Source: Ferrimonas aestuarii
GTDB taxonomy: Bacteria; Pseudomonadota; Gammaproteobacteria; Enterobacterales; Shewanellaceae
Assembly (NCBI RefSeq): GCF_005116665.1
Contig: NZ_SWCJ01000011.1
Span: 62,001-126,000 of the forward strand
Reading direction: 5' to 3'
Length of the DNA stretch: 64,000 nt
Shown piece by piece: positions 45,803 to 55,584 of the stretch. A program made the translations under genes and the position numbers. The notes beneath the pieces were generated by a model, which worked only from the letters and a program-made list of their open reading frames with translations, was not told the origin of the DNA and made no database searches. Each line of letters starts with the position of its first letter. Position 1 is the stretch's first letter.

Positions 45803-46419
45803 GCAGCTTACTGATTGGATTGACCGGTGGCATCGGCTCCGGAAAAACCACCGTCGCCAACCTATTTGCCGAGCGCGGTATTGAACTTATCGATGCCGAT
45901 ATCATCGCCCGGGAGGTGGTTGCCCCCAACACCCCAGCACTAAATGCGATCACGGCTCGCTTTGGCGACGAAATTCTGGATAATGGCCAACTTAACCGCG
46001 CCGCATTAAGACAGAAGGTCTTTGAAAACTCAGAAGATCTTAAGTGGCTCAATGAGCTAATTCACCCCTTGGTTCGCCAAACCATGGTGGCACAGGGCCA
46101 AAAGGCGACATCCCCTTATGCCCTATTGGTGATTCCCCTATTGGTGGAAAACCAGTTACAGTCTTTAGTGGAACGGGTTCTGGTGGTCGACATTGACGAA
46201 AGTCAGCAAGTTAAGCGCACCGCCAGCCGCGATAACAATGATGAAACCTTGGTTAAAAAGATCATGGCAAATCAAGCCAGCCGCCAGCAGCGACTGGATG
46301 CTGCGGACGATATCATTGACAATAGCGCAAATCTAAACCAACTTAATCAACAGGTTGAACGTTTACACCAACATTACCTAACCCTAGCCACAGCGAATGA
46401 GCCAAAGCAATCTATTTGA
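45799..46419 (+). CDS. coaE: Dephospho-CoA kinase
   Basis: A 206-residue P-loop kinase that performs the last step of coenzyme A synthesis. The P-loop is GLTGGIGSGKTTVAN, followed by LIDADIIAREVVAP (catalytic Asp and substrate Arg) and a typical LIHPLVRQTM. I chose the ATG at 45799, which overlaps the pilD stop; the open frame reaching further upstream lies over pilD and has no homology. The pilD-coaE-zapD-yacG order is the same in many gammaproteobacteria. Confidence 0.96.
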   Translation: MSSLLIGLTGGIGSGKTTVANLFAERGIELIDADIIAREVVAPNTPALNAITARFGDEILDNGQLNRAALRQKVFENSEDLKWLNELIHPLVRQTMVAQGQKATSPYALLVIPLLVENQLQSLVERVLVVDIDESQQVKRTASRDNNDETLVKKIMANQASRQQRLDAADDIIDNSANLNQLNQQVERLHQHYLTLATANEPKQSI

Positions 46420-47149
46420 ACACCCACTCAATGAACGCACTCGCCTCTACCTACGAGTCGAACAACTGACCCAGCAACTTCGCCGTGCCGTGGCCAGCGG
46501 CGACCGTCAGTGCCACCTTGATGCCTTTCGTCCCCTATTTGACCTTGCCGAACTGCTGGATCGCAGCGATCTCAAGCAGGACCTGCTCAAACAGGTCGAG
46601 CTCAGCAGTGCCCAGCTTAAAAAGTGGCAATCGCTACCTGGCGTGGATCAGCAGCAGCTCCAGCAACTTATTGATCGTTTAGGTGAGCATTGCCAACAAT
46701 TGCACCAGATGGATAAACCGGGGCAAACTCTGAAGCAAGATCGGTTTTTGTGTCAGGTAAAGCAGCGCCTCAATGCCATCGGAGGTTTAGTGGGGTTTGA
46801 TCTACCGCGGCTGCAACATTGGCTCTACCAGCCAGAACCGAAACGGCGTCAACAACTGGAGCAATGGCTTGGTGCTCTTGCTCCCATGCCAGAAGTGATT
46901 GGCCAACAGCTACAGCTCATTCGCGAGTGCAGCCCTTGGCAAGGGCAACTGGCAAAGCAGGGGCAGTTTCTCCATAATGACCCCAATTCGTTGGCTCTAC
47001 TGCGCATCCGTCTGGACACTCTCCATGGGGTTTACCCCGTTGTCAGTGGTCACCGTAGCCGCTTTAGCATCAACATGATGAACGATAACGCCAGCACCGA
47101 ATGCCGAGATATTCCTTTCGAAATGGCGCTGGCCGTGGAGACCCCATGA
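46397..47149 (+). CDS. zapD: Cell division protein ZapD
   Basis: A 250-residue protein of the ZapD (YacF, DUF1342) family, a cytosolic dimer that cross-links FtsZ filaments. It starts [20 protein letters not shown], close to the E. coli pattern, and keeps [17 protein letters not shown], and ISFE-like ends. It overlaps coaE by 23 bp and yacG by 4 bp, so it is expressed with them. Confidence 0.95.
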   Translation: MSQSNLFEHPLNERTRLYLRVEQLTQQLRRAVASGDRQCHLDAFRPLFDLAELLDRSDLKQDLLKQVELSSAQLKKWQSLPGVDQQQLQQLIDRLGEHCQQLHQMDKPGQTLKQDRFLCQVKQRLNAIGGLVGFDLPRLQHWLYQPEPKRRQQLEQWLGALAPMPEVIGQQLQLIRECSPWQGQLAKQGQFLHNDPNSLALLRIRLDTLHGVYPVVSGHRSRFSINMMNDNASTECRDIPFEMALAVETP

Positions 47150-47358
47150 CCCTAGAAGTAAAATGCCCAACCTGTGACGCAAAAGTAACTTGGGACAACG
47201 ACCATCCATTTAAGCCCTTCTGCAGCGAGCGCTGCAAGCTGATTGACTTAGGGGATTGGGCCGACGAAAAGCACGCCATTCCCGTTGAACCACAGCTCAA
47301 TGACGACATCCCAGATGATCTAGGCTATGACGAGGGCGGCTTCTTCAAGGAAGACTAA
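47146..47358 (+). CDS. yacG: DNA gyrase inhibitor YacG
   Basis: A 70-residue zinc protein. The four zinc ligands are in CPTCD and CSERC, followed by [16 protein letters not shown] and an acidic tail. E. coli YacG (65 aa) binds GyrB and inhibits gyrase. I chose the ATG at 47146, overlapping the zapD stop (ATGA), with GGAGA upstream. It is the last gene before a strong terminator. Confidence 0.94.
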   Translation: MTLEVKCPTCDAKVTWDNDHPFKPFCSERCKLIDLGDWADEKHAIPVEPQLNDDIPDDLGYDEGGFFKED

Positions 47359-47372
47359 CTCTGACAAAAAGC

Positions 47373-47404
47373 AAAAGGCCAGCAGATGCTGGCCTTCTGT
47401 TTTT
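47373..47404. terminator. Terminator after yacG (also usable for mutT)
   Basis: The 9-bp stem AAGGCCAGC / GCTGGCCTT with an AGAT loop is followed by CTGTTTTTG. The A-rich left flank gives a T-rich tail on the minus strand as well. Confidence 0.88.
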
Positions 47405-47420
47405 GTCCCGTTCTTAGCGC

Positions 47421-47801
47421 TTAAAGCACCGCAATAACCGAATCATTGGCTTTGGGAAACGGCAATGCTTTAAGCTCGTCCACACTGGCCCAGCGCAGCG
47501 GTTGCCCCTCTTTGGCTTCGGCCTGCCCCAAATACTCGGTCACTCGATAGAAGCTTAACTGCAACTGCAGATCGGGAAAATCAAACGCCTTAGTTTCAAT
47601 AAGCTCTGCGGTTTTAACCTCTAAACCAACCTCTTCATCAAGCTCTCGCTTAAGGGCTTCTAGCTCACTTTCACCGGCTTCGACCTTACCGCCAGGAAAC
47701 TCCCACTTACCAGCCAAGTGCTGCTCTCCCTGTCGCAAGCTGATGAGATACTTACCCTCTGAGTTCGCAACCAGACCGATGGCGATATGTTGTCTTTTCA
47801 T
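47421..47801 (-). CDS. mutT: 8-oxo-dGTP diphosphatase MutT
   Basis: A 126-residue Nudix hydrolase that removes oxidised guanine nucleotides. The Nudix box GX5EX7REUXEEXGU is complete (GGKVEAGESELEALKRELDE, then EVGL). The N-terminal IAIGLVANSEGKYLISLRQ and GKWEFPGGK match MutT. It follows secA on the same strand behind the secA terminator, the same order as in E. coli. Confidence 0.95.
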   Translation of the reverse strand: MKRQHIAIGLVANSEGKYLISLRQGEQHLAGKWEFPGGKVEAGESELEALKRELDEEVGLEVKTAELIETKAFDFPDLQLQLSFYRVTEYLGQAEAKEGQPLRWASVDELKALPFPKANDSVIAVL

Positions 47802-47814
47802 TTTGCTTCCTTAC

Positions 47815-47845
47815 AAAAATGCCAGCCCTAGGGCTGGCATTTGTC
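47815..47845 (-). terminator. Rho-independent terminator of secA
   Basis: A 12-bp perfect stem AAATGCCAGCCC / GGGCTGGCATTT with a 2-nt centre. On the minus strand it continues with TTTTGTAAGG, which also contains the mutT ribosome site. Confidence 0.88.
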
Positions 47846-47859
47846 TAGCTTACTAAGCG

Positions 47860-50547
47860 TTATGCCAGCTTACCGTGGCACTGCTTGTATTTCTTACCAG
47901 AGCCACAAGGGCAAGGCTCATTACGGCCAACCTTAGGCTGCTGAGGCTGCTCCTGTTCACCAGCACCAGAGTAGTTACGCTGGGCGGCCAAAGCTTCCTC
48001 CTGCTCGCGACGCTTGGCTTCCATCTCGTCCACTTCCGATTGAGTCTGAACGCGAACCTTCGACAGAACACTGATGACATCGTGCTTCAGGCTATCCAGC
48101 AGGCCTTCGAACAGTTCGAAAGACTCACGCTTGTACTCCTGCTTCGGGTTCTTCTGAGCGTAACCACGCAGGTGAATACCTTGACGCAGTTGATCCATGG
48201 CCGCCAGATGCTCTTTCCATAGGTTGTCCAGAGTCTGCAGCATGATCGCTTTCTCGAACTGACGCAGAACTGGCTCACCCACAGATTCCTCTTTGTGCTT
48301 GTAATCGGCAGTCCAAGCTTCGATGATGCGCTCACGCAGGGTCTCTTCGTGCAGATCGTCATCTTCCTTCAACCATTCGCCAACAGGCAGCTCTAGGTTG
48401 AACTCAGTCTTAAGACGCTCTTCCAAGCCAGGAATGTCCCACATCTCTTCCAGAGACTGAGGTGGGATGTAGCTGTCAATCACGCCAGAAAGTACGTCTT
48501 GGCAAACCACCTCAATGGTGTCTTGAATGCTGTCGCTTTCAATCAGCTCGTTACGCTGGGCGTACACCACTTTACGCTGATCGTTGGCAACATCATCGTA
48601 CTCAAGCAGCTGCTTACGAATATCAAAGTTACGAGCTTCAACCTTACGCTGAGCCCCTTCGATGGACTTGGTCACCCATGGGTGCTCAATGGCTTCGCCA
48701 CGCTGCATGCCCAGCTTTTTCATCAAGCCTGACACACGGTCCGAGGCGAAGATGCGCATCAGGGAGTCTTCCATCGACAGGTAGAAACGAGAGGAACCCG
48801 CATCACCCTGACGGCCGGAACGACCACGTAGCTGGTTATCGATACGACGAGATTCGTGACGCTCGGTACCGATGATGTGTAGACCGCCCGCTTCCAGAAC
48901 TGCATCATGACGCTGCTGCCACTCCGCCTTCTTCGCTTCGATCTGAGCTTCATCAGCACCTTTCTCTTGCAGTTGCTCTAGCTCAGCCTGCCAGCTACCG
49001 CCCAACACAATATCGGTACCACGACCGGCCATGTTGGTGGCGATGGTTACCGCTCCAGGAAGACCGGCGTTCGCAACGATGTTGGCTTCCTGTTCGTGGA
49101 ACTTAGCGTTCAGAACGTTGTGCTTAATCTTAGCCTTACGTAGCGCGTTAGACAGCAGCTCAGACGCTTCAATGGAAATGGTACCCACCAGCGTTGGCTG
49201 ACCGCGCTGCTGACAATCAAGAATGTCGGCGATGATGGCTTCAAACTTCTCCTCCTCGGTCAGGTAAACCTGATCAGGGCGATCGTCACGAGCCATTGGA
49301 CGGTTGGTTGGGATCACCACGGTGTCTAGACCGTAGATGCTTTGGAATTCGAACGCTTCGGTATCCGCCGTACCGGTCATGCCGCCCAGCTTGTCGTACA
49401 GGCGGAAGTAGTTCTGGAAGGTGATGGAAGCCAGAGTCTGGTTTTCATTCTGGATCTTCACGCCCTCTTTGGCCTCTACCGCTTGGTGCAGACCTTCTGA
49501 CCAGCGACGTCCCTGCATGGTACGGCCGGTGTGCTCATCGACGATAACGATTTCACCCTCTTGGATGATGTAGTCGACGTCTTTTTCAAACAGGGTGTGG
49601 GCACGCAGAGCAGCGTTCACGTGGTGCAGCAACGAAATGTTGGCGGCGCTGTACAGGGAATCTCCCTCTTGCAGCATCCCAATCTCTACCAACAGCTCTT
49701 CTACCTTCTCTTGACCGCGTTCGGTCAGGTGAACCTGCTTGCCTTTCTCATCGATGGTGAAGTCACCGTCACCGGTGTACTCCTCGGTGTCCTCTTTGTC
49801 CTGACGGGTCAGGCGAGGAATGATCTTATCAACTTTAATATAGCTTTCAGAGCTGTCTTCCGCGGCACCAGAGATAATCAGTGGCGTACGAGCTTCATCG
49901 ATCAGAATGGAATCCACTTCATCGATGATGGCGTAAAACAGTGGGCGCTGAACCCGCTCTGGCGCAGAAAACGCCATATTGTCACGCAGGTAATCAAAAC
50001 CAAATTCGTTGTTGGTACCGTAGGTGATGTCGGCGGCGTAGGCGTCTTTTTTCGCCTGTGGTGCCATACCCGGTACGTTGATGCCCACGGTCATGCCCAA
50101 GAATTCAAACAGTGGACGGTTCCACTCGGCATCACGAGTGGCCAGATAATCGTTCACGGTAATCACGTGCACGCCTTTGCCAGTCAGGGCGTTTAGGTAG
50201 GCTGGCAGTGTTGCGGTCAGGGTTTTACCCTCACCAGTACGCATCTCGGCGATGCGGCCAGATTGCAGCACCATACCACCGATCAACTGCACGTCGAAGT
50301 GACGCATACCAAACACGCGCTTGGACGCTTCACGTACGGTGGCAAAAGCTTCAGGCAGGATATCATCCAGCGCCGCCCCATCGGCAATGCGCTTTTTAAA
50401 CTCCTCAGTCTTCTGCTTAATCTCTTCGTCGCTCAGGGCCTCATAGGCTTCTTCCAACTGGTTTACCTTTTCGGCTACTTTGCGCAGCTGTTTCAGTGTG
50501 CGCTCGTTTTTACTACCAAAAACTTTGGTGAGGAGTTGTGTAAACAT
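47860..50547 (-). CDS. secA: Preprotein translocase ATPase SecA
   Basis: An 895-residue motor ATPase of the Sec pathway. Nucleotide-binding domain 1 has MRTGEGKTL and the DEVD box (IIDEVDSIL); NBD2 has [13 protein letters not shown] and RQGDAGSS. The C-terminal zinc finger for SecB binding is [14 protein letters not shown]. Length and sequence agree with E. coli SecA (901 aa). It lies 59 bp downstream of the M23 peptidase gene; no secM-like arrest gene is recognisable, the M23 gene occupying that position. Confidence 0.98.
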   Translation of the reverse strand: MFTQLLTKVFGSKNERTLKQLRKVAEKVNQLEEAYEALSDEEIKQKTEEFKKRIADGAALDDILPEAFATVREASKRVFGMRHFDVQLIGGMVLQSGRIAEMRTGEGKTLTATLPAYLNALTGKGVHVITVNDYLATRDAEWNRPLFEFLGMTVGINVPGMAPQAKKDAYAADITYGTNNEFGFDYLRDNMAFSAPERVQRPLFYAIIDEVDSILIDEARTPLIISGAAEDSSESYIKVDKIIPRLTRQDKEDTEEYTGDGDFTIDEKGKQVHLTERGQEKVEELLVEIGMLQEGDSLYSAANISLLHHVNAALRAHTLFEKDVDYIIQEGEIVIVDEHTGRTMQGRRWSEGLHQAVEAKEGVKIQNENQTLASITFQNYFRLYDKLGGMTGTADTEAFEFQSIYGLDTVVIPTNRPMARDDRPDQVYLTEEEKFEAIIADILDCQQRGQPTLVGTISIEASELLSNALRKAKIKHNVLNAKFHEQEANIVANAGLPGAVTIATNMAGRGTDIVLGGSWQAELEQLQEKGADEAQIEAKKAEWQQRHDAVLEAGGLHIIGTERHESRRIDNQLRGRSGRQGDAGSSRFYLSMEDSLMRIFASDRVSGLMKKLGMQRGEAIEHPWVTKSIEGAQRKVEARNFDIRKQLLEYDDVANDQRKVVYAQRNELIESDSIQDTIEVVCQDVLSGVIDSYIPPQSLEEMWDIPGLEERLKTEFNLELPVGEWLKEDDDLHEETLRERIIEAWTADYKHKEESVGEPVLRQFEKAIMLQTLDNLWKEHLAAMDQLRQGIHLRGYAQKNPKQEYKRESFELFEGLLDSLKHDVISVLSKVRVQTQSEVDEMEAKRREQEEALAAQRNYSGAGEQEQPQQPKVGRNEPCPCGSGKKYKQCHGKLA

Positions 50548-50606
50548 TGTTTCTAATTCACTTTTCTTGCAACCTAGCCAGGGCTAGGAAAGGTTACCAA
50601 TTGGGT

Positions 50607-51512
50607 TCAGGTACGGGGCTTACGATAAACGTAGCGGTTTGGGTCCACCTGTCTGTCGTTTTTCAGTACTTCGTAATGCACGTGTGGCCCCGTTGAGCGA
50701 CCGGTATTGCCAAGTTCGGCGATGGTATCGCCTTTCTCAACAACCTGACCCGCTTTAACCAGAAGTGCTTTATTATGCCCATATCGGGTTTTTAAACCGT
50801 TACCATGATCAATCTCAACGAGATTGCCATAGCCGGACATCACCCCAGAGTAGGTCACCACTCCCGCTCCGGTTGCTACTACGTCGCCACCTTCAGTACC
50901 CGCAAAATCGATGCCTTTGTGCATCGCAGGACGCCCAGTGAATGGATCATTTCTCATGCCATAGTCGGAAGACTGCCACCCCTTGGTGATGGGACGGCCC
51001 GACAGGAAGCTATGTATGTCGATATGGAGATTACGATCGACACTTTCAAGTAGTGCCAACTGTTTATCTGAATTTTGTAGACGCTTGGCTAACTGTTCCA
51101 TCTCGAGCAGCAGGGATTTGAGTTCCACATCCCCAAGTTCGTCGGCGTTGGCACCGCCCAAGCCCACTTCAATATCGAAGTTAAACTGATCGCTAAGCTC
51201 CGCCTCATCAGCCATAGCAATGCCTAAAGACTCAATGCGGTTCATCTGCGCTTGCAGACGACCAACACGCATAGCAAGGGTCGCTAATTGAGTCTGGGTC
51301 AGCTGTTTGATCTCATCAACCTGATGTTGATCTTCTTGCTGGTTTTGCTTGGAGAGTTGGAGTTGAGCTTCGAGCTCTTGGGTTTGCTGTCGAGACGACG
51401 ACCATGCGTAGAGATTCGCGGCCACTAGCGCGACCGGAAGTAGCAGCCATACTGCTCCCGGTTGCCAGCGCTTGACGCCGTTCTTTCCCTTAATAAAGAC
51501 TGTTACACTCAT
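50607..51512 (-). CDS. M23 family (LytM-type) metallopeptidase, membrane-anchored
   Basis: A 301-residue protein with a single N-terminal TM (about 20-36, AVWLLLPVALVAANLYAW), a periplasmic coiled coil (about 40-100 and 145-165) and a C-terminal peptidase M23 domain (about 190-290). Zn ligands are visible as HKGIDFAG (HxxxD) and the HVHYEV motif, with GNTGRSTGPH before it. It probably cleaves peptidoglycan cross-bridges or activates amidases. It is divergent from dciA with only 29 bp between the starts and is followed by secA, a context that ties it to the lpxC-secA region. Confidence 0.93.
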   Translation of the reverse strand: MSVTVFIKGKNGVKRWQPGAVWLLLPVALVAANLYAWSSSRQQTQELEAQLQLSKQNQQEDQHQVDEIKQLTQTQLATLAMRVGRLQAQMNRIESLGIAMADEAELSDQFNFDIEVGLGGANADELGDVELKSLLLEMEQLAKRLQNSDKQLALLESVDRNLHIDIHSFLSGRPITKGWQSSDYGMRNDPFTGRPAMHKGIDFAGTEGGDVVATGAGVVTYSGVMSGYGNLVEIDHGNGLKTRYGHNKALLVKAGQVVEKGDTIAELGNTGRSTGPHVHYEVLKNDRQVDPNRYVYRKPRT

Positions 51513-51541
51513 GGAGTCGTTATCTATTGTTGTGTATTTGT

Positions 51542-51985
51542 ATGAAATCTAAACCGACCGACATCTCTGAACTCATGGGACAGAAGTTGTCTCAAGTACA
51601 GCAGCGCACGCACGCGCTACAGCAACTAGAGCAAAGCGTCCGCCAAGTTTTAGGCGACGATCTGCAGGGCCGATATCGTGTTGCCAACCTGCGCCAAGGG
51701 GTGCTGGTGATTGAGACGAACTCTGGCGCTTGGGCCACTCGCCTGCAATTTCAGAAGCAGCAATTGCTTCAACATTTACGGCAACAAAACTACCCAATGC
51801 TCACCACTATTGAGATCAAAGTCAACCCGAAGCTCTCTAGGGTTGAGCGACATCAAGAGAAAAACCTCAATTCCATCAGTCCTGAAGCAGCCAAAGGGCT
51901 AAATGAACTGGCGGAAACGGTTGGTGGCAGCTTGGGAGAGAAGCTAAAAAAATTGGCCGCCCTAGGGGGGCGGCCAATTAAATAA
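51542..51985 (+). CDS. dciA: DUF721/DciA family protein
   Basis: A 147-residue protein of the DUF721 family, whose DciA members load the replicative helicase DnaB in bacteria that lack DnaC. The family core is seen in DLQGRYRVANLRQGVLVIET and SGAWATRLQFQKQQLLQHLR. The C-terminal tail is helical and basic. I chose the ATG at 51542 over a TTG at 51527; neither has a good ribosome site. The final codons also encode the stem of the opposing lpxC terminator. Whether it is the true DciA depends on the absence of dnaC in this genome. Confidence 0.82.
   Translation: MKSKPTDISELMGQKLSQVQQRTHALQQLEQSVRQVLGDDLQGRYRVANLRQGVLVIETNSGAWATRLQFQKQQLLQHLRQQNYPMLTTIEIKVNPKLSRVERHQEKNLNSISPEAAKGLNELAETVGGSLGEKLKKLAALGGRPIK
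51943..51979 (-). terminator. lpxC terminator lying inside the dciA coding end
   Basis: A perfect 12-bp stem AATTGGCCGCCC (51951-51962) / GGGCGGCCAATT (51968-51979) with a 5-nt loop. Read on the minus strand a T-run follows (the A-run at 51946-51952). It stops the lpxC transcript within the last codons of the converging dciA gene. Confidence 0.85.
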
Positions 51986-51994
51986 TTCTTTGGG

Positions 51995-52906
51995 TTAGGC
52001 GGTTACCGGTGCCAAGTAGGTCATCGGTACCTCTTGAGGCTGCTCGAAGCTCACTAACTCCCAGCACTCCTGCTGTTCAAGCACCGCTCGAATCAGCTTA
52101 TTGTTCAGAGCGTGGCCAGACTTATAGGCGGTAAACTCACCAAGGATGGCGTAACCACCTAAATACAGGTCGCCAACCGCGTCCAAAATCTTGTGCTTCA
52201 CGAATTCATCGTCCACACGCAGACCATCTGGGTTCAGAATCTTAAACTCATCCAGAACCACCGCATTCTCCATGCTGCCGCCCAAAGCCAGATTATTGGA
52301 ACGCAGATACTCAATGTCACGCATGAAGCCAAAAGTACGAGCACGGCTAATCAGCTTAATGTACTCACTGGAGGAGAACTCCATCACCATCTTTTGCTGA
52401 CTACGAGCGATCTCAGGATGATCGAAGTCAATGGCAAAGTTCAAACGGAAACCGTTGTATGGACGAAACTCAGCCCACTTATCACCCTCTTCAACGCGAA
52501 TCGGCTTGCGGATACGCAGATACTGTTTGGACGCAGACTGTTCCACTAAGCCAACAGATTGAAGTAGGAAGACGAATGGGCTGGCACTGCCATCCATAAT
52601 TGGAATCTCAGGAGCGTCCACCTCAATCACGGCGTTGTCCACGCCGAGACCAGCCAAGGCTGACAACAGGTGCTCAACAGTGGCAATACGGTGCCCCTGC
52701 TCATTCACTAGACCAGTACAAAGAGTGGTTTCACGCACCAAATCTGCCGCAGCAGGGATCTCAACAACGGGATTCAAATCAGTACGACGGAACACAATGC
52801 CGGTGCCTGGGGCGGCCGGAAGGATACTCATCGTTACTTTATTGCCAGAGTGTAGTCCCACTCCAGTGGTCTGAACCGGGCGTTGTAGAGTGCGTTGTTT
52901 ACTCAT
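51995..52906 (-). CDS. lpxC: UDP-3-O-acyl-N-acetylglucosamine deacetylase
   Basis: A 303-residue zinc enzyme, the committed step of lipid A synthesis. Zn ligands appear in [15 protein letters not shown] (His) and [15 protein letters not shown] (His/Asp), the catalytic His in [11 protein letters not shown]. It is close to E. coli LpxC (305 aa), including the N-terminal [19 protein letters not shown]. In E. coli the C-terminus controls FtsH degradation; the tail here ([12 protein letters not shown]) differs slightly but is likewise apolar. It follows ftsZ with its own promoter in the gap. Confidence 0.98.
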   Translation of the reverse strand: MSKQRTLQRPVQTTGVGLHSGNKVTMSILPAAPGTGIVFRRTDLNPVVEIPAAADLVRETTLCTGLVNEQGHRIATVEHLLSALAGLGVDNAVIEVDAPEIPIMDGSASPFVFLLQSVGLVEQSASKQYLRIRKPIRVEEGDKWAEFRPYNGFRLNFAIDFDHPEIARSQQKMVMEFSSSEYIKLISRARTFGFMRDIEYLRSNNLALGGSMENAVVLDEFKILNPDGLRVDDEFVKHKILDAVGDLYLGGYAILGEFTAYKSGHALNNKLIRAVLEQQECWELVSFEQPQEVPMTYLAPVTA

Positions 52907-52948
52907 AACTCGTCCTGCTCTCCTGAAAGTCTCAAAATTAGGGGCGGT

Positions 52949-52977
52949 ATTCTACCAGAAAAAACTGGCCAGACCAA
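52949..52977 (-). promoter_or_regulatory. lpxC promoter (TTGGTC-17 bp-TAGAAT)
   Basis: On the minus strand the -35 TTGGTC (52977-52972) and -10 TAGAAT (52954-52949) are spaced exactly 17 bp, 42 bp before the lpxC ATG. Confidence 0.6.
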
Positions 52978-53016
52978 AATCTGTGCGAATACCGAACGGT
53001 TACCGATAGTTAGCGG

Positions 53017-54246
53017 TTAGTCCAGCTGCTTACGCAGAAACGCCGGAATATCCAAGTAAGCGCCTTTCTGCGCGTCTTGCGCCTGAGCTGGAGCTGCATT
53101 GCTCTGCGGGTTGGCCGCGGGAGCTGGCGCCGGAGCCGGTGCAGGCTCAGGGGTTACCGTCGGCTCAACACGAATCGGCTGCATCGCCACCGCAGGCTGC
53201 TCCATCGCAGGCTTTGGTGCTGGCTGAGTCTGTTGAGGCGCTGGCGTAGCCGCTTTTGGCGGAACCACGATTTGGATATCTGGTTTCTTATCGGCACCAA
53301 TTCCCGTTGCTACAACAGTAACGCGAATTTCGTCTGACATCTCAGGCTCGATCACAGTTCCGACAACAATGGTCGCGTTTTCAGAAGCATAGGCTCGAAC
53401 GTGATCACCAATCAGAGTGTACTCTTCGATAGACAGGTCCATGCCACAGGTGATGTTTACCAATACGCCTTTGGCACCGGTCAGATCGATATCTTCCAGC
53501 AGCGGGCTAGAAACCGCCGCTTCAGCAGCTTCTTCAGCACGATTGTCACCGCGCGCCACACCGGTACCCATCATGGCATTACCCATTTCGGACATCACGG
53601 TTTTCACGTCGGCGAAGTCGACGTTAATCAGACCGGTACGGGTAATCAGTTCGGCAATGCCTTGTACCGCACCTAACAATACGTTATTGGCAGCGCTAAA
53701 GGCTTCCATCAAGCTGGTTTTGGCGCCCAGCACCTTGAGCAGCTTATCGTTTGGCACGGTGATCAGAGAATCCACGTGCTTGGACAGCTCTTCAATACCC
53801 TGCTCAGCATAAGCGCTGCGCTTCTTGCCTTCGAATACAAATGGCTTAGTCACGACGGCAACGGTCAAGATGCCCTCTTCTTTGGCCACTTCAGCAACCA
53901 CTGGCGCTGCACCAGTACCGGTACCACCACCCATGCCTGCGGCAATGAACACCATGTCTGAGCCTTGCAGGGCTGCACGGATGGACTCTTTGTCCTCCAT
54001 GGCCGCTTCATGGCCAATGGCTGGGTTAGCACCGGCACCAAGGCCTTTGGTGACGTTTTTGCCCAGCTGAATCGTGGTACCCGCAGAGGACTTTCTCAGC
54101 GCCTGAGAGTCCGTATTTGCAACAATAAATTGTGCACCTTCAATGGTTTGCTCAACCATGTGCTCGATGGCGTTACCGCCGCCACCGCCAACACCGATCA
54201 CCTTAATTACGGCATCTTCGGTGTGCGCATCCACAACCTCAAACAT
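53017..54246 (-). CDS. ftsZ: Cell division GTPase FtsZ
   Basis: A 409-residue tubulin homologue that forms the Z ring. The GTP-binding signature is GGGTGTG (in [15 protein letters not shown]); the T7 synergy loop is [12 protein letters not shown] Pro/Ala-rich linker (about 320-390) leads to the conserved C-terminal peptide [11 protein letters not shown], which binds FtsA, ZipA and ZapD; the last of these is encoded in this window. It follows ftsA after a 99-bp gap with a good -10. Confidence 0.98.
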   Translation of the reverse strand: MFEVVDAHTEDAVIKVIGVGGGGGNAIEHMVEQTIEGAQFIVANTDSQALRKSSAGTTIQLGKNVTKGLGAGANPAIGHEAAMEDKESIRAALQGSDMVFIAAGMGGGTGTGAAPVVAEVAKEEGILTVAVVTKPFVFEGKKRSAYAEQGIEELSKHVDSLITVPNDKLLKVLGAKTSLMEAFSAANNVLLGAVQGIAELITRTGLINVDFADVKTVMSEMGNAMMGTGVARGDNRAEEAAEAAVSSPLLEDIDLTGAKGVLVNITCGMDLSIEEYTLIGDHVRAYASENATIVVGTVIEPEMSDEIRVTVVATGIGADKKPDIQIVVPPKAATPAPQQTQPAPKPAMEQPAVAMQPIRVEPTVTPEPAPAPAPAPAANPQSNAAPAQAQDAQKGAYLDIPAFLRKQLD

Positions 54247-54325
54247 ATCTCTAATCTCCGTTCTAGCCTGCGTCCAAATTGTCTAAATTCGTATCATCTT
54301 CAAGACTCGGGCCGCCAAGGGGCGC

Positions 54326-54331
54326 ATTATA
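54326..54331 (-). promoter_or_regulatory. Putative ftsZ promoter -10 (TATAAT)
   Basis: A perfect TATAAT on the minus strand, 80 bp before the ftsZ ATG, preceded by GGG and lacking a clear -35. It lies between the arms CTCGGG (54306-54311) and CCCGAG (54332-54337), so an activator or structure may matter. Confidence 0.45.
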
Positions 54332-54345
54332 CCCGAGAATTGAAA

Positions 54346-55581
54346 TTAAAATTCACCCTTAAACCAACTTTGGAGTTTTCCTAAAAAGCTGGTCACACCG
54401 GGCTTATTCCGGTGTTCAAATTCGCGTTCTCTGGCCTTTTCGGCGCCAAAGTACAATAAGCCAACCGAGGTTGCAAAGCTTGGCTCCGCCACTAACTCCT
54501 TCAACCCTTTGGTGTGACATGGGTGAGCCACACGCACCGGCATGCCAAAGCACTCTTCCGCGAGCTCTGCAGCGCCAGAAATGGCACTGGTCCCGCCTGT
54601 GACAATAATGCCTGCGGCGACTTGATCTTCGAAACCACTGGCGCGAAGTTCATCGCGTACCAGCTCAAAAATCTCCTGATAGCGCGGCTCGACCACCTCT
54701 GCCAACGTGTGGCGAGACATGGTACGAGACGGACGCCCACCCACAGAGTGCACGTCGATGCTCTCTTCTTGGCTAACCATGGCGCTGCGCGCCGAAGCGT
54801 ACTGCACCTTAATCTGCTCCGCATGGGAGATAGGCGTTCTAAAGATCTTCGCGATGTCATTCGTGACCTGATTTCCCGCCACCGGAATCACCGCACAGTG
54901 ACGCAGAGCGCCATTGGTGTAAATGGCAATATCCGTAGTACCACCGCCAATATCCACAATGCACGCCCCAAGATCTTTCTCATCCTGGGTCAACACAGAA
55001 TCTGCAGACGCCAACGCCGAGAACACCAGATCGTTCACCTGCACATCACAGCGCTCCACGCACTTGATGATGTTTTTGGCCCAATCGTTGGAGCAAGTAA
55101 CAATGTGTACGTCCACTTCCATGCGCATACCAGAGATGCCAACCGGACTGCGAATGCCCTCTTGCTCATCGATGGTAAACTCCTGAGGCAAGACATGCAG
55201 GATGCGACGCTCCGTCGGGATCTTCACCGAGCGAGCGGTATGAACCGCATGATCCACGTCATCCTGGGTCACCTCATCGTCATCGATGGAGACCATGCCC
55301 TTCTCGTTTTGGCTGTCCACATGGCGGCCAGAGATGCTCAGATATACTGAGTCCACCTGACAATCCGCCATGATCTCGGCTTGGCCAATGGCATTTTTGA
55401 TGGAGCGCGATACCGAATCCAGATCGTTCACGCCACCTTTATCCATTCCGCGGGACGGTTGGCTACCCATACCAACAATGCTGATCTCGCCATCAGGCAA
55501 GACTTCACCGATGATGGCCACCACCTTTGAGGTGCCAATATCTAATCCGACGATGTAGTTAGCTTCCTGACTCTTGGTCAT
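54346..55581 (-). CDS. ftsA: Cell division protein FtsA
   Basis: A 411-residue actin-like protein that tethers FtsZ to the membrane. ATP-binding motifs are GLDIGTSKVVAIIGE and VDIGGGTTDIAIY; the SHS2/1C domain lies in between. The C-terminal amphipathic helix (SFLGKLQSWFKGEF) is the membrane-targeting sequence. It starts 3 bp after ftsQ ends, as expected in the dcw cluster. Confidence 0.98.
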   Translation of the reverse strand: MTKSQEANYIVGLDIGTSKVVAIIGEVLPDGEISIVGMGSQPSRGMDKGGVNDLDSVSRSIKNAIGQAEIMADCQVDSVYLSISGRHVDSQNEKGMVSIDDDEVTQDDVDHAVHTARSVKIPTERRILHVLPQEFTIDEQEGIRSPVGISGMRMEVDVHIVTCSNDWAKNIIKCVERCDVQVNDLVFSALASADSVLTQDEKDLGACIVDIGGGTTDIAIYTNGALRHCAVIPVAGNQVTNDIAKIFRTPISHAEQIKVQYASARSAMVSQEESIDVHSVGGRPSRTMSRHTLAEVVEPRYQEIFELVRDELRASGFEDQVAAGIIVTGGTSAISGAAELAEECFGMPVRVAHPCHTKGLKELVAEPSFATSVGLLYFGAEKAREREFEHRNKPGVTSFLGKLQSWFKGEF

Positions 55582-55584
55582 TTT

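Noticed and set aside
50572..50587. A terminator between the M23 gene and secA
   Set aside because: CCTAGC/GCTAGG forms only a short stem without a T-tract; readthrough into secA is more likely.
54514..55350. A 278-codon plus-strand open frame
   Set aside because: It is antisense to ftsA and has no protein-like features.
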